Source of the DNA: Streptomyces sp. TSRI0281
GTDB taxonomy: Bacteria; Actinomycetota; Actinomycetes; Streptomycetales; Streptomycetaceae
Reading direction: 5' to 3'
NCBI RefSeq assembly: GCF_001905125.1
Contig: NZ_LWLE01000010.1
Coordinates: 1-64,000, forward strand
Length of the DNA: 64,000 nucleotides
Below the pieces are notes generated by a model. That model was not told where the DNA came from. It did no database searches and saw nothing but the letters and a program-made list of their open reading frames with translations. Positions 45,540-54,091 of this stretch are shown here, piece after piece (positions within the stretch are counted from its first letter, which is position 1; each line of letters begins with the position of its first letter). The position numbers and the translations under genes were made by a program.

Positions 45540-47215
45540 GAACGCCCGGCGGGCAGGTTGTAGGCGCGCAGGCCGAGCGTCTCGGTGGGGTCGCCGGTGG
45601 TCGCGGGTCCGGCAACGGGGGCGCCCGGACCACCGCCGGTGCGGCGGCGTGCCGACTTCTGCCGCTTGGCGCGCCGCGTGCGGGCGAGGCGGCCCCGGGC
45701 GGGGTGCAGCAGGGCGCCGAGCACGGAGCCGCCGGACGCGCCGATGATCTCGCGGATGCGTTCCAGGTCGCTGCGGTGCACCTCGCGCGGGTCGCAGACG
45801 ACCATGACGCCCTCCACCCGGTCCACCAGGGCGACCGCGTCGGCGTACGACAGGACGGGCGGGGCTAGGACGATGACCACGGCTCCGGGCCGGTCGGCCT
45901 CGGCGACGATACGGCCGACGGGCGCGGAGGTCAGGGCGCGCGGCACGTTGTCCACCTTGGCCCCGGCCACCAGGGCGAAGGCGCCGGAGCCGGGGACGTC
46001 GACGTTGGCGCGGCTGCCCGCGGGCCAGGTGCCGCCGCCCTCGTGGGCCCAGCGGGGCGGAGCGCCGTGTGCCGCCAGGTCCAGTTCCCGGGCCAGCGAA
46101 GGGGTGCGCAGATCGGCCTCGACGAGGAGCACGTCACGGCCCATCTCGGCGAAGGCGGCGGCCAGGTTGACCGCTGCTGCCGCCGCCGCCGTGTTGTCGT
46201 CGCGGGGCGCGGTGACCAGCAGACGGCGGCTCTGGGCGAACGCCGGGTCGTAGGCGAGCCGGAACGCCACCGCCCGGTACTCCTCGGCGAGCCTGCTGCC
46301 GCCGCGGCCGATCGCGAGCAGGGCGCCCGTGCCCGTGCGTTCGCGGGGCAGGGTGCCGAGCAGCGGGGCGCCGAGGGAGCGGACGAGTTCGCGGGTGGAG
46401 CGGACGGCCGGGTCGAAGACGAGACGCACCCAGGAGAGCAGCAGGCCGAGCGCGAGGCCGAGGACACCGCCGAGTCCGAGCAGCAGCGGCAGACCGGCTC
46501 CGGTGGGCCGCGTCGGGGCGACGGGCTTCTTGTTGAGATAGCCGGGGGTGGTGTCCAGGGCCTTCAACTCGGAGATTTTCCGGGTGAGTTCGGAGATGGA
46601 GACGATGATGCCGGCGCGGGCGCTGCTCACATCGTCGGCTTCGTCCGCCCCGATCTGCTGCTCCAGCAGATCGCGCTTGTCCTCCAGCGGTTCGAGCTGG
46701 GCCCGGTAGCCGATGGCCATGTTCGCGATGCTTTCCTCGGTGCGCGCCTTGCGGTGGGCAAGGTAGGCGTTCGCGAGGGCCTCGGCGCGGACGCCTGCCT
46801 GGGCGGGGGTGCTGCCGGTGTAGGAGAAGCGGAGCGTGAGGGTGTTGGGCGGGTTGGTGACCTGGAGGCCGGAGAGCAGCTGCCCGGGGAGGACCGGGTC
46901 GCCCTGCCCGGCCAGGGTTTGTGCGGCCAGGGTGCCGACGGTGTCACTGACGGCGTTCTGCCGCTCGGAGCCGATGTTGATGCCCTTGTCCGCCGAGGCG
47001 CCGGTGGCGAAGGGGTCGGCGGTGGCGGAACGGACCTGGACCTCGCCCGTGGCGGTGTAGGTGTCCTCGCCGGCGAGGGCGAGGTAGCCGCCGCCGAGGA
47101 GGCCGACGACGACACCGGCGGCCAGCAGCGAGCGGTAGCGCAGGAGCTGGCGGAACTGGTCGCGCAGCAGCGCCGGTTCGTCCTGTTCCTCCAGGGCGCG
47201 GATCGAATGCGTCAT
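45536..47215 (-). CDS. Wzz/BY-kinase-like chain-length protein with a degenerate P-loop
   Basis: This 559-residue protein has an N-terminal Wzz-type transmembrane segment (SLLAAGVVVGLLGGGYLALA), a periplasmic-type coiled region (about 50-245), and a second membrane segment (LPLLLGLGGVLGLALGLLLS) near 250. A cytoplasmic CpsD/BY-kinase-like P-loop fold follows. Walker A is decayed: LLVTAPRDDNTAAAAAAVNL replaces the usual GEGKT. Walker A' survives as VLLVEADLRTPSL. The C-terminus lacks the Tyr cluster of BY-kinases. I infer a chain-length regulator without kinase activity. AAGGGAG lies upstream of ATG 47215, which overlaps the GT4 stop (ATGA). Confidence 0.87.
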   Translation of the reverse strand: MTHSIRALEEQDEPALLRDQFRQLLRYRSLLAAGVVVGLLGGGYLALAGEDTYTATGEVQVRSATADPFATGASADKGINIGSERQNAVSDTVGTLAAQTLAGQGDPVLPGQLLSGLQVTNPPNTLTLRFSYTGSTPAQAGVRAEALANAYLAHRKARTEESIANMAIGYRAQLEPLEDKRDLLEQQIGADEADDVSSARAGIIVSISELTRKISELKALDTTPGYLNKKPVAPTRPTGAGLPLLLGLGGVLGLALGLLLSWVRLVFDPAVRSTRELVRSLGAPLLGTLPRERTGTGALLAIGRGGSRLAEEYRAVAFRLAYDPAFAQSRRLLVTAPRDDNTAAAAAAVNLAAAFAEMGRDVLLVEADLRTPSLARELDLAAHGAPPRWAHEGGGTWPAGSRANVDVPGSGAFALVAGAKVDNVPRALTSAPVGRIVAEADRPGAVVIVLAPPVLSYADAVALVDRVEGVMVVCDPREVHRSDLERIREIIGASGGSVLGALLHPARGRLARTRRAKRQKSARRRTGGGPGAPVAGPATTGDPTETLGLRAYNLPAGRS

Positions 47216-48510
47216 CGGGGCGGGCTCCCTTGTGCGTTCCCTGAGGCGTGGCCGTGCGCGTCGTGCCGTACGTCGCCGAGGAGCTCGGCCAGCAGGGCGT
47301 CGAAGCGGGCCAGTCCCGCCTCCCGGCTCAGGTGGTGTGTGACATAGCGCGGTCCGTGGGCACCGAGCGCGTCCGCCGTGGCGGGGTCCCCCGCCAGCTT
47401 GCGTACGGCGGCCAGCAGGGCGTCCGGGTCCTCGGGGGCGACGAGCACCCCGGCACCCGAGCGGCGCACCTCGTCCGCGGTGCCGCCCCCGTCGGCGACG
47501 GAGGCGACGACCGGGCGCCCCGAGACGAAGTAGGAGGTGAGTTTGGACGGGACGCTCATATCGAGGACCGAGGCACGCTGGGTCACCGCGAGGACATCGG
47601 CGGCGGCGAGGACATCGGTGAACTCCCCGGCTCCGGCGGGCGGCAGGAAGTCGAGGTTGGTCAGCCCCGCGGCGCGGGCGCGCAGCGCGTCGCGCTGGTT
47701 GCCGTCGCCCATCAGCACGACCCGGACGTCCGGTGCCCGGCGCGCCGCGTCGACCAGCACATCGAGCCCCTGCTTGAGGCCCATGTTGCCGGAGTGCAGC
47801 AGGACCGGGGTGCCCTCGGCCCAGCCCAGCCGGGCCCGGGTGGCTGACCGGTCGGCGGACGGACCCTGTACATGGGTCCAGTTGGGCACCGTCCGGATGC
47901 GGGCGGGGTCCACACCGAGCGCCCTGACACCGGGGACGAAGCTCTCGTGGATGACCCCGACGAGTGCCGCGCCGCGCAGGGCGTAGCGCTCGGCGGCAGC
48001 GGCGACCGCGGCGGCCCGGCCTCCTCCCCGGATACCGCTCTGCGCGGCCGCCGCGCCCATCAGGTCCTGGACGACGGGGAGGTAGGGGACGCCGTGGCGG
48101 TGGGCGATCCGGGCGCCGATGACACCGCCCGCGAGGCTCGGCAGCTGGGCGATCACGGCGTCCGGCCGTCCGGGCGGCGGCGCGAGGAGCCCATGCCCGA
48201 GGACACTGGCCTCGAACGCCGCTCTGCGCAGCGCCGTCTGGCGGGAGGGCACATAGTGCCTTCGGCGGTGGACGACGACGTCCTCGCGGGTCTCCGTGGC
48301 CCGCCACACCCCCCGGTAGCGGGCGTCGAGGCGCCACGACGGGTAGTGCGGCATGCCGGTGAGCACCTGGAGCCGGGCGCCGGAGGCGGCCCAGTGCTCG
48401 GCGAGCTGGGTGGCGTACGGGCCGATGCCCGTGAGCTCCGGTGCGTAGTTGGTCGAGACCACCAGTAGACGGCGGTTCTCGAACGGCCTGTGCTGGTCGC
48501 CAGCGGACAT
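47212..48510 (-). CDS. Glycosyltransferase family 4, WcaI-like
   Basis: This 432-residue GT-B enzyme shows LLVVSTNYAPELTGIGPYAT (WcaI-like N-terminus), GMPHYPSWRLDARYRG, VVHRRRHYVPS, then VLLHSGNMGLKQGLDVLVDA, VVLMGDGNQRDAL and DMSVPSKLTSYFVSGRPVVA in the donor domain. WcaI-like enzymes act in fucose-containing polymers such as colanic acid, which fits the gmd/fcl genes here. ATG 48510 follows GGAAGG; an upstream in-frame ATG (48540) lacks one. It starts the leftward GT4-Wzz-Wzx operon and is divergent from the cytidylyltransferase gene. Confidence 0.92.
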   Translation of the reverse strand: MSAGDQHRPFENRRLLVVSTNYAPELTGIGPYATQLAEHWAASGARLQVLTGMPHYPSWRLDARYRGVWRATETREDVVVHRRRHYVPSRQTALRRAAFEASVLGHGLLAPPPGRPDAVIAQLPSLAGGVIGARIAHRHGVPYLPVVQDLMGAAAAQSGIRGGGRAAAVAAAAERYALRGAALVGVIHESFVPGVRALGVDPARIRTVPNWTHVQGPSADRSATRARLGWAEGTPVLLHSGNMGLKQGLDVLVDAARRAPDVRVVLMGDGNQRDALRARAAGLTNLDFLPPAGAGEFTDVLAAADVLAVTQRASVLDMSVPSKLTSYFVSGRPVVASVADGGGTADEVRRSGAGVLVAPEDPDALLAAVRKLAGDPATADALGAHGPRYVTHHLSREAGLARFDALLAELLGDVRHDAHGHASGNAQGSPPR

Positions 48511-48662
48511 CACACGATCGCCTTCCCCCCGGAACAGCATCCGCCCCCCTCGGGGAACAGCCCACAGCTGAGCTTATCCGTTCACGGGTTGCACAAGTGT
48601 TCTTCACAGTATGGTCGTTGGACATCACCACACATCACGTTCACCGTGGGGGGAGAGAACGG

Positions 48663-49112
48663 ATGGTGCAGCACCGAGTCGGTTACGCGCCGGGGGTGTA
48701 CGACCTGTTCCACGTCGGACACCTGAACATCCTTCGCCACGCCCGTAGTCAGTGCGACTACCTGGTCGCGGGGGTCGTCTCGGACGAGATGGCCGCCCTC
48801 GCCAAGGGCCACAAGCCGGTGATCCCGCTGCCCGAACGGCTGGAGATCGTACGCAGCGTCCGCTACGTGGACGCCGCGTTCGTCGAGACGGTGCCGGACA
48901 AGGTCGAGACCTGGCAGCAGGTCCGGTTCGACGTCATCTTCAAGGGCGACGACTGGCGGGGCACGGCGAAGGGGAAGCGGCTGGAGCGGGACTTCGCCGA
49001 AGTGGGCGTGGAGGTCGTCTACTTCCCGTACACCGTGCACACCTCCAGCACCCAGTTGCGCCGCGCGCTGGATGCCCTGGTCAGTCGGCCCGGAGCGCTC
49101 TCAGCTCCCTGA
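48663..49112 (+). CDS. Cytidylyltransferase-fold nucleotidyltransferase
   Basis: This 149-residue protein of the TagD/RfaE-C type shows GVYDLFHVGHLNILRHARSQ (HxGH nucleotide-binding motif), the Arg-containing PLPERLEIVRSVRYVD, and HTSSTQLRRAL (a variant of the ISTTxIR motif). Family enzymes make CDP-glycerol or related CDP-alditols from CTP. GGGGGGAGAG precedes ATG 48663. The converging CDP-alcohol phosphotransferase overlaps its 3' end by 32 bp, so the two probably supply and use the same CDP-linked alcohol. The substrate is not assignable. Confidence 0.88.
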   Translation: MVQHRVGYAPGVYDLFHVGHLNILRHARSQCDYLVAGVVSDEMAALAKGHKPVIPLPERLEIVRSVRYVDAAFVETVPDKVETWQQVRFDVIFKGDDWRGTAKGKRLERDFAEVGVEVVYFPYTVHTSSTQLRRALDALVSRPGALSAP

Positions 49113-49806
49113 ACCACTTGACGAGGAACGCCACCAGGAACACGGCGTGCACGACGGCGAGCGCGGCGTACCCGGCCCGGAACACCCCGGGTGCGCCGAG
49201 CAGCAGGAACACCAGGCAGAACACCCCGTAGTCCGCGGGCAGGAGCGCCACGGCCCGCACCCGGGACACCGGTGCGGCGCCATCGGCCGGGGCCGGCCGG
49301 GCGGCGGTCCGGCCCAGCTGTTCGCGCAGCAGTCCGGCGCAGAAGGTCAGCACCGCGACGAACAGGAAGCCCAGCGGCAGCAACAGCCAGCCCTCGCCGG
49401 GCAGTTCGCCGAAGCGGTAGAAGGAGATCAGTACGGCCATGTGGACGAGGATCATCTTCGCGCAGTCCACGACATGGTCCAGCCACTCACCGTCGGGTCC
49501 GCCCTTCCCCGTGAGCCGGGCGAGCTGCCCGTCGGCCGAGTCGAAGGCGAAGCCGGTCACCAGCCCCGCCCAGACCGCGAGGCCGAGCCCCCACGAGGGT
49601 TCGGCCAGGGCGGCCGAGGCGATCGCCGCGAAGGTGAACAACGCGCTGATCAAGGTCACTTGATTGGGCGTCAGCCCTGCCCGGTGGGCCCCCGCCGCGA
49701 GTAACCGCCCCGCCGGCCGGTTCACGTACCGCGAATAGAGCGAGACGCCCTTGGCCGTCTTCTGCGCGCCGCGCAATTCGCGCAGCACTGTACCCGTGCT
49801 TCCCAT
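49081..49806 (-). CDS. CDP-alcohol phosphatidyltransferase
   Basis: This 241-residue integral membrane protein has about six hydrophobic segments and the CDP-alcohol phosphotransferase signature ADGQLARLTGKGGPDGEWLD followed by HVVD (D-G-x2-A-R-x8-G-x3-D-x3-D). It should transfer a phospho-alcohol from a CDP-linked donor, possibly the product of the converging cytidylyltransferase. ATG 49806 follows GGGGGG closely; ATG 49827 is a longer in-frame alternative. By location it may decorate the polymer or its lipid anchor with a phospho-alcohol. Confidence 0.88.
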   Translation of the reverse strand: MGSTGTVLRELRGAQKTAKGVSLYSRYVNRPAGRLLAAGAHRAGLTPNQVTLISALFTFAAIASAALAEPSWGLGLAVWAGLVTGFAFDSADGQLARLTGKGGPDGEWLDHVVDCAKMILVHMAVLISFYRFGELPGEGWLLLPLGFLFVAVLTFCAGLLREQLGRTAARPAPADGAAPVSRVRAVALLPADYGVFCLVFLLLGAPGVFRAGYAALAVVHAVFLVAFLVKWFRELRALRAD

Positions 49807-50029
49807 ACGCCCCCCAGCGTCCGGCATTGCCCGCATCATGGCACGTACATGCCTCCTTGTGGGGGTGGAGTCGGGATCTCCCCGGACCGGCCCGCACCTG
49901 GGGCCGGCCGGTCCTACTCCGGAGGTAATCGACCCCACCCGGGCCCCCGCGTCATGGTGTGCGTACCGCCCCGGAGCACCGGAGCGGTACGGCAGAGGCC
50001 CGCGGGGGCCCGGCGAGAGGACCGGCACC

Positions 50030-50398
50030 ATGACCGCACACGAGGACGCCGTTCAGCGCTACTTCACCGCCTGGAACACGACCGGGCCCGAGGAGCTGGA
50101 GAAGGCGGTGGCCGCCGCGTTCACCGAGGACGCCACCTACACCGACCCCCTGGCCGATGTCCGGGGGCACGACGGTCTGGTGGCCGCGATCAGCGGCGCG
50201 CATCAGCAGTTCCCCGGCTTCGGCTTCCGGCTGACCGGTACTCCGGACGCGCATCACGACCTCGTCCGCTTCACCTGGGACCTGGTCTCCGGGGCGGACG
50301 GCTCGGCGCCCGCCGCCGGGTTCGATGTGATCAGGCTGGACGGGGACGGGCGGATCAGCTCGGTCAGCGGCTTCCTGGACCGCGTGCCGGGAGCGTGA
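50030..50398 (+). CDS. SnoaL/NTF2-like protein
   Basis: This 122-residue protein has the typical helical start VQRYFTAWNTTGPEELEKAV, then FTEDATYTDPLADVRGHDGL and strands FGFRLTGTPDAHHDLVRFTW. Proteins of this type are ligand-binding or hydrolase-like cone folds of unassigned function. It stands alone between the exopolysaccharide locus and the Mrp operon. ATG 50030 is preceded by GGCGAGAGG. Confidence 0.88.
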   Translation: MTAHEDAVQRYFTAWNTTGPEELEKAVAAAFTEDATYTDPLADVRGHDGLVAAISGAHQQFPGFGFRLTGTPDAHHDLVRFTWDLVSGADGSAPAAGFDVIRLDGDGRISSVSGFLDRVPGA

Positions 50399-50400
50399 AC

Positions 50401-50428
50401 CCGCGGGGCCGGCGCGTGGGCCCCGCGG
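50401..50428. terminator. Bidirectional terminator, 10-bp stem
   Basis: CCGCGGGGCC and GGCCCCGCGG pair perfectly around an 8-nt loop, immediately after the SnoaL-like gene and upstream (on the minus strand, downstream) of the mrpG end. Confidence 0.75.
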
Positions 50429-50519
50429 ACCGGTGCGCCACCCGTACGGGCCGGGCACGCCGGCGGCACGGCGCGACCGCCGGCGCACGGCCTCACGGGT
50501 CCATGGCCCCTCTCCTCCG

Positions 50520-50873
50520 TCACTTCTCCCGGGTCAACTGCTCGTCCAGTTCGTCGAAGAGCAGCTCGCTGTGGTCGACCTGCCCGGTCCGGTACGCGGA
50601 CCGGGCCACCAGATGTGCGGCCACCGGGCCCGTGAGCATCTGGAAGAAGCCGATCAGGGCGAGGGTCGCCAGGTCCATTCCGCTGCGCAGCCGCAGCGCC
50701 ACCCCGGCCAGCACCAGCAGCATCCCGAGCGTCTGCGGTTTGGTCGCGGCGTGGCTGCGTGCCAGGACGTCCGGCAGCCGCAGCATGCCGATCACCCCGA
50801 GCAGACAGATCAGCGCGCCGACCAGGAGCAGCACGGCACCGGCCGTGTCGACGATCCGGAGCCAGACGTTCAT
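50520..50873 (-). CDS. mrpG: Mrp antiporter subunit G
   Basis: This 117-residue protein has three membrane segments (TAGAVLLLVGALICLLGVIG; TLGMLLVLAGVALRL; ALIGFFQMLTGPVAAHLVAR) and the MnhG pattern GMLRLPDVLARSHAATKPQT. It is the last subunit of the multi-component Na+/H+ antiporter. ATG overlaps the mrpF stop (ATGA). Confidence 0.93.
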   Translation of the reverse strand: MNVWLRIVDTAGAVLLLVGALICLLGVIGMLRLPDVLARSHAATKPQTLGMLLVLAGVALRLRSGMDLATLALIGFFQMLTGPVAAHLVARSAYRTGQVDHSELLFDELDEQLTREK

Positions 50874-51205
50874 CGCCGGCCCTCCTCACTGCCGGGGGCG
50901 GGCGGGGGCACCGGGCGGGACAGCGGCCGGTCGCGTACGGCGATGAAGCGGGCGATGCCCACCGAACCGGTGAAGCCGAGGAATGCCAGGACCAGCATGA
51001 TCGGGAAGTAGAACGTATCCCGGGCGAAGGCCGACTTGGCGCCCAGTCCCGCGATGATCAGGGCGGCGCACACATCCAGCGCGATCGCCCGGTCGAGCAT
51101 GGAGGGGCCGCGCCAGATCCGGATCAGCAGCAGCGCCCCGGCGACGACGATCATCACGACGGCGGCGGTCAGCAGGACCCGGTCGACGGTCTCGGGTGCG
51201 CTCAT
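50870..51205 (-). CDS. mrpF: Mrp antiporter subunit F
   Basis: This 111-residue protein has three membrane segments and the MnhF motif LLLIRIWRGPSMLDRAIALD followed by LGFTGSVGIARFI. The hydrophilic Pro-rich tail (PLSRPVPPPAPGSEEG) is longer than in the shortest homologues. ATG overlaps the mrpE stop (ATGA). Confidence 0.93.
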   Translation of the reverse strand: MSAPETVDRVLLTAAVVMIVVAGALLLIRIWRGPSMLDRAIALDVCAALIIAGLGAKSAFARDTFYFPIMLVLAFLGFTGSVGIARFIAVRDRPLSRPVPPPAPGSEEGRR

Positions 51206-51834
51206 GAGGCGTCTCTCCTGCTGCCCGGGGGCGGTGGGGCCGGGGGCGGCACGGCCACCCGGGCGATCTCGTCGCGGGTGCCGAACGCCCGTACGGTCAG
51301 CTCCTCCAGCCGCCACACCGAACGCCGGGCCGCTTCGAGCTCCTTCGGCCGGTCCGCGTCCAGGACGTGCAGGAAGACCGTGGCGGTGGCGCGGCGCACC
51401 TCGATGATGGCGCCGCCCGGCACGTTGGAGACGGCGACGGCGGTCGCGGCGAGCATCAGATCACTGCGGCAGCGCAGCGGTACGCCGATGACCGCGGCCC
51501 GGTGCGGGCGCCCGGCGAAGATCTGCCGGGTGACCCTCACGCCCGAGGTGTACATGTCGTAGAAGAGGTATCCGACGAGCCGCAGGATGCCCCACGGATG
51601 CAGCCGCAGTCCGAGGTCGACGCGGGGCAGCGGGAAGGCCAGGCAGACGGCGACCGCGACGACCACGCCCGTCAGTACGTTGGCCCAGCTCAGCGTGGAC
51701 CAGAGCAGCACCCAGATCACGGTGAGCCAGGCGATCAGCGGAAGGTCGAGCACCCGTCCGCGGCGGTCGCCGAGCTCGCAGCTGAAGGGCGGCAGGTCGG
51801 CGTTGCGGAACGACAGGGTGAGGATGCGTCTCAC
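51202..51834 (-). CDS. mrpE: Mrp antiporter subunit E
   Basis: This 210-residue protein shows the MnhE pattern: two close membrane segments (LPLIAWLTVIWVLLW; NVLTGVVVAVAVCLAFPLPR), then FYDMYTSGVRVTRQIF and a cytoplasmic alpha-beta domain (VSNVPGGAIIEVRRATATVF). GTG 51834 overlaps the mrpD stop (GTGA). The Pro-rich C-terminus (VAVPPPAPPPPGSR) is a lineage feature. Confidence 0.93.
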   Translation of the reverse strand: MRRILTLSFRNADLPPFSCELGDRRGRVLDLPLIAWLTVIWVLLWSTLSWANVLTGVVVAVAVCLAFPLPRVDLGLRLHPWGILRLVGYLFYDMYTSGVRVTRQIFAGRPHRAAVIGVPLRCRSDLMLAATAVAVSNVPGGAIIEVRRATATVFLHVLDADRPKELEAARRSVWRLEELTVRAFGTRDEIARVAVPPPAPPPPGSRRDAS

Positions 51835-53486
51835 CGGCCGAGCACCTCCTCGATGTAGGGCGTCCGCTTCAGGAGTTCGGCGGCCGAGCGGTCGGTGTAC
51901 TCGGTCAGGGGGCCCGCGAACACGGTGAAGGCGAGGCCGAGCGCGACGGTGGCGGCGGTGGCGGCGGTCATCGTGCGGGGCAGGTGGGTCGTGGTGGTGA
52001 CGGCCCGTCCGTGCAGGGTGGCGGCGACGACCCGGCCGGCCGGGTGGGGCCGGGGCCCGATGCCCTCGTCGCCGGTGCCGGGGATGTTGTCGGGGCCCGG
52101 GTCGGTGTCGTTGTCGTCGTTGTCGTCGTCGGACTCCAGGACGGTGCCGTCGGCGGCCTGACCGGGGGGAGCGGCCCGCCAGAACGCCAGGTTCCAGACC
52201 TTGGCCATCACGTACAGCGTGAGGAGGCTGGTCACCGTCGACCCGATGACCAGGATCCAGGGCCAGACCCCGCCGTCGGCGACACCGGCCCGCATCAGCC
52301 CGAGCTTCCCGATGAACCCGGACAGCGGTGGAATTCCGGCGAGGTTCATCGCGGGGACGAAGAAGAGGAGCGCGAGGACCGGGGCCGCTTTCGCGAGGCC
52401 GCCGAGCCGGGTGAGTTCGGTGGTGCCGCCGCGGCGTTCGATGAGCCCGGCGACGAGGAACAGCGTCGTCTGGACGGTGATGTGGTGGGCGACGTAGACG
52501 ATGGCGCCGCCGTACGCCTGACGGGTGGCGAGGCCGATTCCGAAGACCATGTAGCCGATGTGGCTGATCAGGGTGAAGGAGAGCAGCCGCTTGAGGTCGG
52601 TCTGGGCGACCGCGCCGAGGATGCCGATGACCATCGAGGCGAGTGCGGCGGCCATCAGGAGGTCGCCGAGCCGGTTGCCGGGGAAGAGCAGGGTCTCCGT
52701 ACGCAGCATGCAGTAGACGCCGACCTTGGTGAGCAGGCCCGCGAAGACGGCGGTGACGGGGGCCGGGGCGGTCGGGTAGGAGTCGGGGAGCCAGGCGGCG
52801 AGCGGGAACACCGCGGCCTTGATCGCGAAGACGGTCAGCAGCATCGCCTGGATCAGGGTCTGCACGCCGAGCGGGAGTTCGCCCAGGCGCAGTGCCAGCT
52901 GCGCGAAGTTGGCGGTGCCGGTCGCCGCGTACGTCATGGCGATGGCGGTGAGGAACAGCATCGAGGAGAACAGCGAGATGATCACGTACGTGGAGCCCGC
53001 CCGGATCCGGGGTCCGGTGCCGCCGAGGGTCAGCAGGACGAAGCTGGCGACCAGCATGATCTCGAAGCCGACGTAGAGGTTCACGAGGTCTCCGGCGAGG
53101 AAGGTGCAGGAGACCCCGGCGACCAGGATGAGATACGCCGGGTGGAAGACGGCCACCGGTGTCTCCTCGTCCCGGTCGGCCATGCCCTGGCCGAGGGAGT
53201 AGACCAGCACGCAGAGCGTGACGGACGAGGAGACGGTGAGCATCAGCCCGGTCAGCCGGTCGGCGACCAGGGTGATGCCGAGCGGCGGGGCGAAGTCGCC
53301 GAGGTGGACGGAGAGCGGTCCCTCGGTGTCGGCGGCGATCATCAGGATGACCGAGAGCGCCGTGACGGCGGAGAGCACGGCGACGCTGATGAAGCGCTGG
53401 AAGCGTTTGAGACGGGTGCCGAAGGCGAGGCTGAGGCCGGTGGCGCAGAGCGGCAGCAGCACCGGCAGCGGGACGAGCGCGTTCAT
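51831..53486 (-). CDS. mrpD: Mrp antiporter subunit D
   Basis: This 551-residue member of the NuoL/M/N-like antiporter family has about fourteen membrane segments. The proton-pathway core includes YVGFEIMLVASFVLLTLGGT (conserved Glu in TM5) and FAIKAAVFPLAAWLPDSYPT (conserved Lys in TM7), with ISHIGYMVFGIGLATRQAYG further on. An acidic insertion (ESDDDNDDNDTDPGPDN, about residue 455-485), encoded by repeated GAC/AAC codons, separates the last helices and is not part of the family core. ATG overlaps the mrpC stop (ATGA). Confidence 0.94.
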   Translation of the reverse strand: MNALVPLPVLLPLCATGLSLAFGTRLKRFQRFISVAVLSAVTALSVILMIAADTEGPLSVHLGDFAPPLGITLVADRLTGLMLTVSSSVTLCVLVYSLGQGMADRDEETPVAVFHPAYLILVAGVSCTFLAGDLVNLYVGFEIMLVASFVLLTLGGTGPRIRAGSTYVIISLFSSMLFLTAIAMTYAATGTANFAQLALRLGELPLGVQTLIQAMLLTVFAIKAAVFPLAAWLPDSYPTAPAPVTAVFAGLLTKVGVYCMLRTETLLFPGNRLGDLLMAAALASMVIGILGAVAQTDLKRLLSFTLISHIGYMVFGIGLATRQAYGGAIVYVAHHITVQTTLFLVAGLIERRGGTTELTRLGGLAKAAPVLALLFFVPAMNLAGIPPLSGFIGKLGLMRAGVADGGVWPWILVIGSTVTSLLTLYVMAKVWNLAFWRAAPPGQAADGTVLESDDDNDDNDTDPGPDNIPGTGDEGIGPRPHPAGRVVAATLHGRAVTTTTHLPRTMTAATAATVALGLAFTVFAGPLTEYTDRSAAELLKRTPYIEEVLGR

Positions 53487-54091
53487 CCGGTCACTCCTCG
53501 GTCGTCGTGATCGCTGTCGCCGTGCCCGTCGTGCGCGTAGTCCTCCGGGTCCGCGCCCAGGACGTCGTGCCACAGGTCGCCGGACGCGTCGCGGCCGCGC
53601 GCCTGGAGGGCGCGGTCGGCGCGCAGCCGGGAGCGCAGGCGGCGGCGCTCCTCCAGATAGCGGTCGCGCTCCTCGCGGGTGGGCTCGGCCCCCGAGCGGT
53701 ACTCCTCGCGCAGTTGGGCCCGCTCCCCCATCACCTCGGCGCGCAGCACGATGCGCCGGTCCTCCAGGTCGTCGTGCACCTCGTCGGTGCCGGTGAGCTG
53801 GTGGCTCCGGTAGGCCATGGCGAGGAGGAACGCCGTGGTGGCCAGGGTGATGACGATGGCGGTGAGCGCGATGGCCTGCGGCAGCGGGTCGGTGACCCGG
53901 CGCAGCGGAACGCCGTAGAGCAGGGGGGCAGCGCCGGCCGAGCCGGTGGCGGACAGGACGAGCAGGTTGATGCCGTTGCCCGTGATGACGGCACCGAGCA
54001 GGATGCGGGTCAGTGGCCGGGTGAGCATGAGGATGCCCCCGACCGCGCAGAGCACCACGGCGGTGGCGAGGAGCGAGGCGCTGACGGTCAC
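53483..54091 (-). CDS. mrpC: Mrp antiporter subunit C with a charged C-terminal extension
   Basis: The NuoK-like core (residues 1-110, three membrane segments; LLGAVITGNGINLLVLSAT, with LPQAIALTAIVITLATTAFL) matches MrpC, which is usually about 113-120 residues. Here the protein is 202 residues. The extra part (about 118-202) is very charged (DLEDRRIVLRAEVMGERAQL, EERDRYLEERRRLRSRL) and ends His/Asp-rich, suggesting a cytoplasmic helix or partner-binding tail. GTG 54091 overlaps the mrpA stop (GTGA). Confidence 0.92.
   Translation of the reverse strand: MTVSASLLATAVVLCAVGGILMLTRPLTRILLGAVITGNGINLLVLSATGSAGAAPLLYGVPLRRVTDPLPQAIALTAIVITLATTAFLLAMAYRSHQLTGTDEVHDDLEDRRIVLRAEVMGERAQLREEYRSGAEPTREERDRYLEERRRLRSRLRADRALQARGRDASGDLWHDVLGADPEDYAHDGHGDSDHDDRGVTG

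Noticed and set aside
45536..47215. Active tyrosine kinase
   Set aside because: The Walker A Gly-Lys-Thr is absent and there is no C-terminal Tyr cluster, so I did not name it a kinase.
49884..49914. 9-bp inverted repeat GGACCGGCC/GGCCGGTCC upstream of the SnoaL-like gene
   Set aside because: It is exact, but made only of common G+C-rich words with a 13-nt loop in a divergent intergenic region; I could not tell it from chance.
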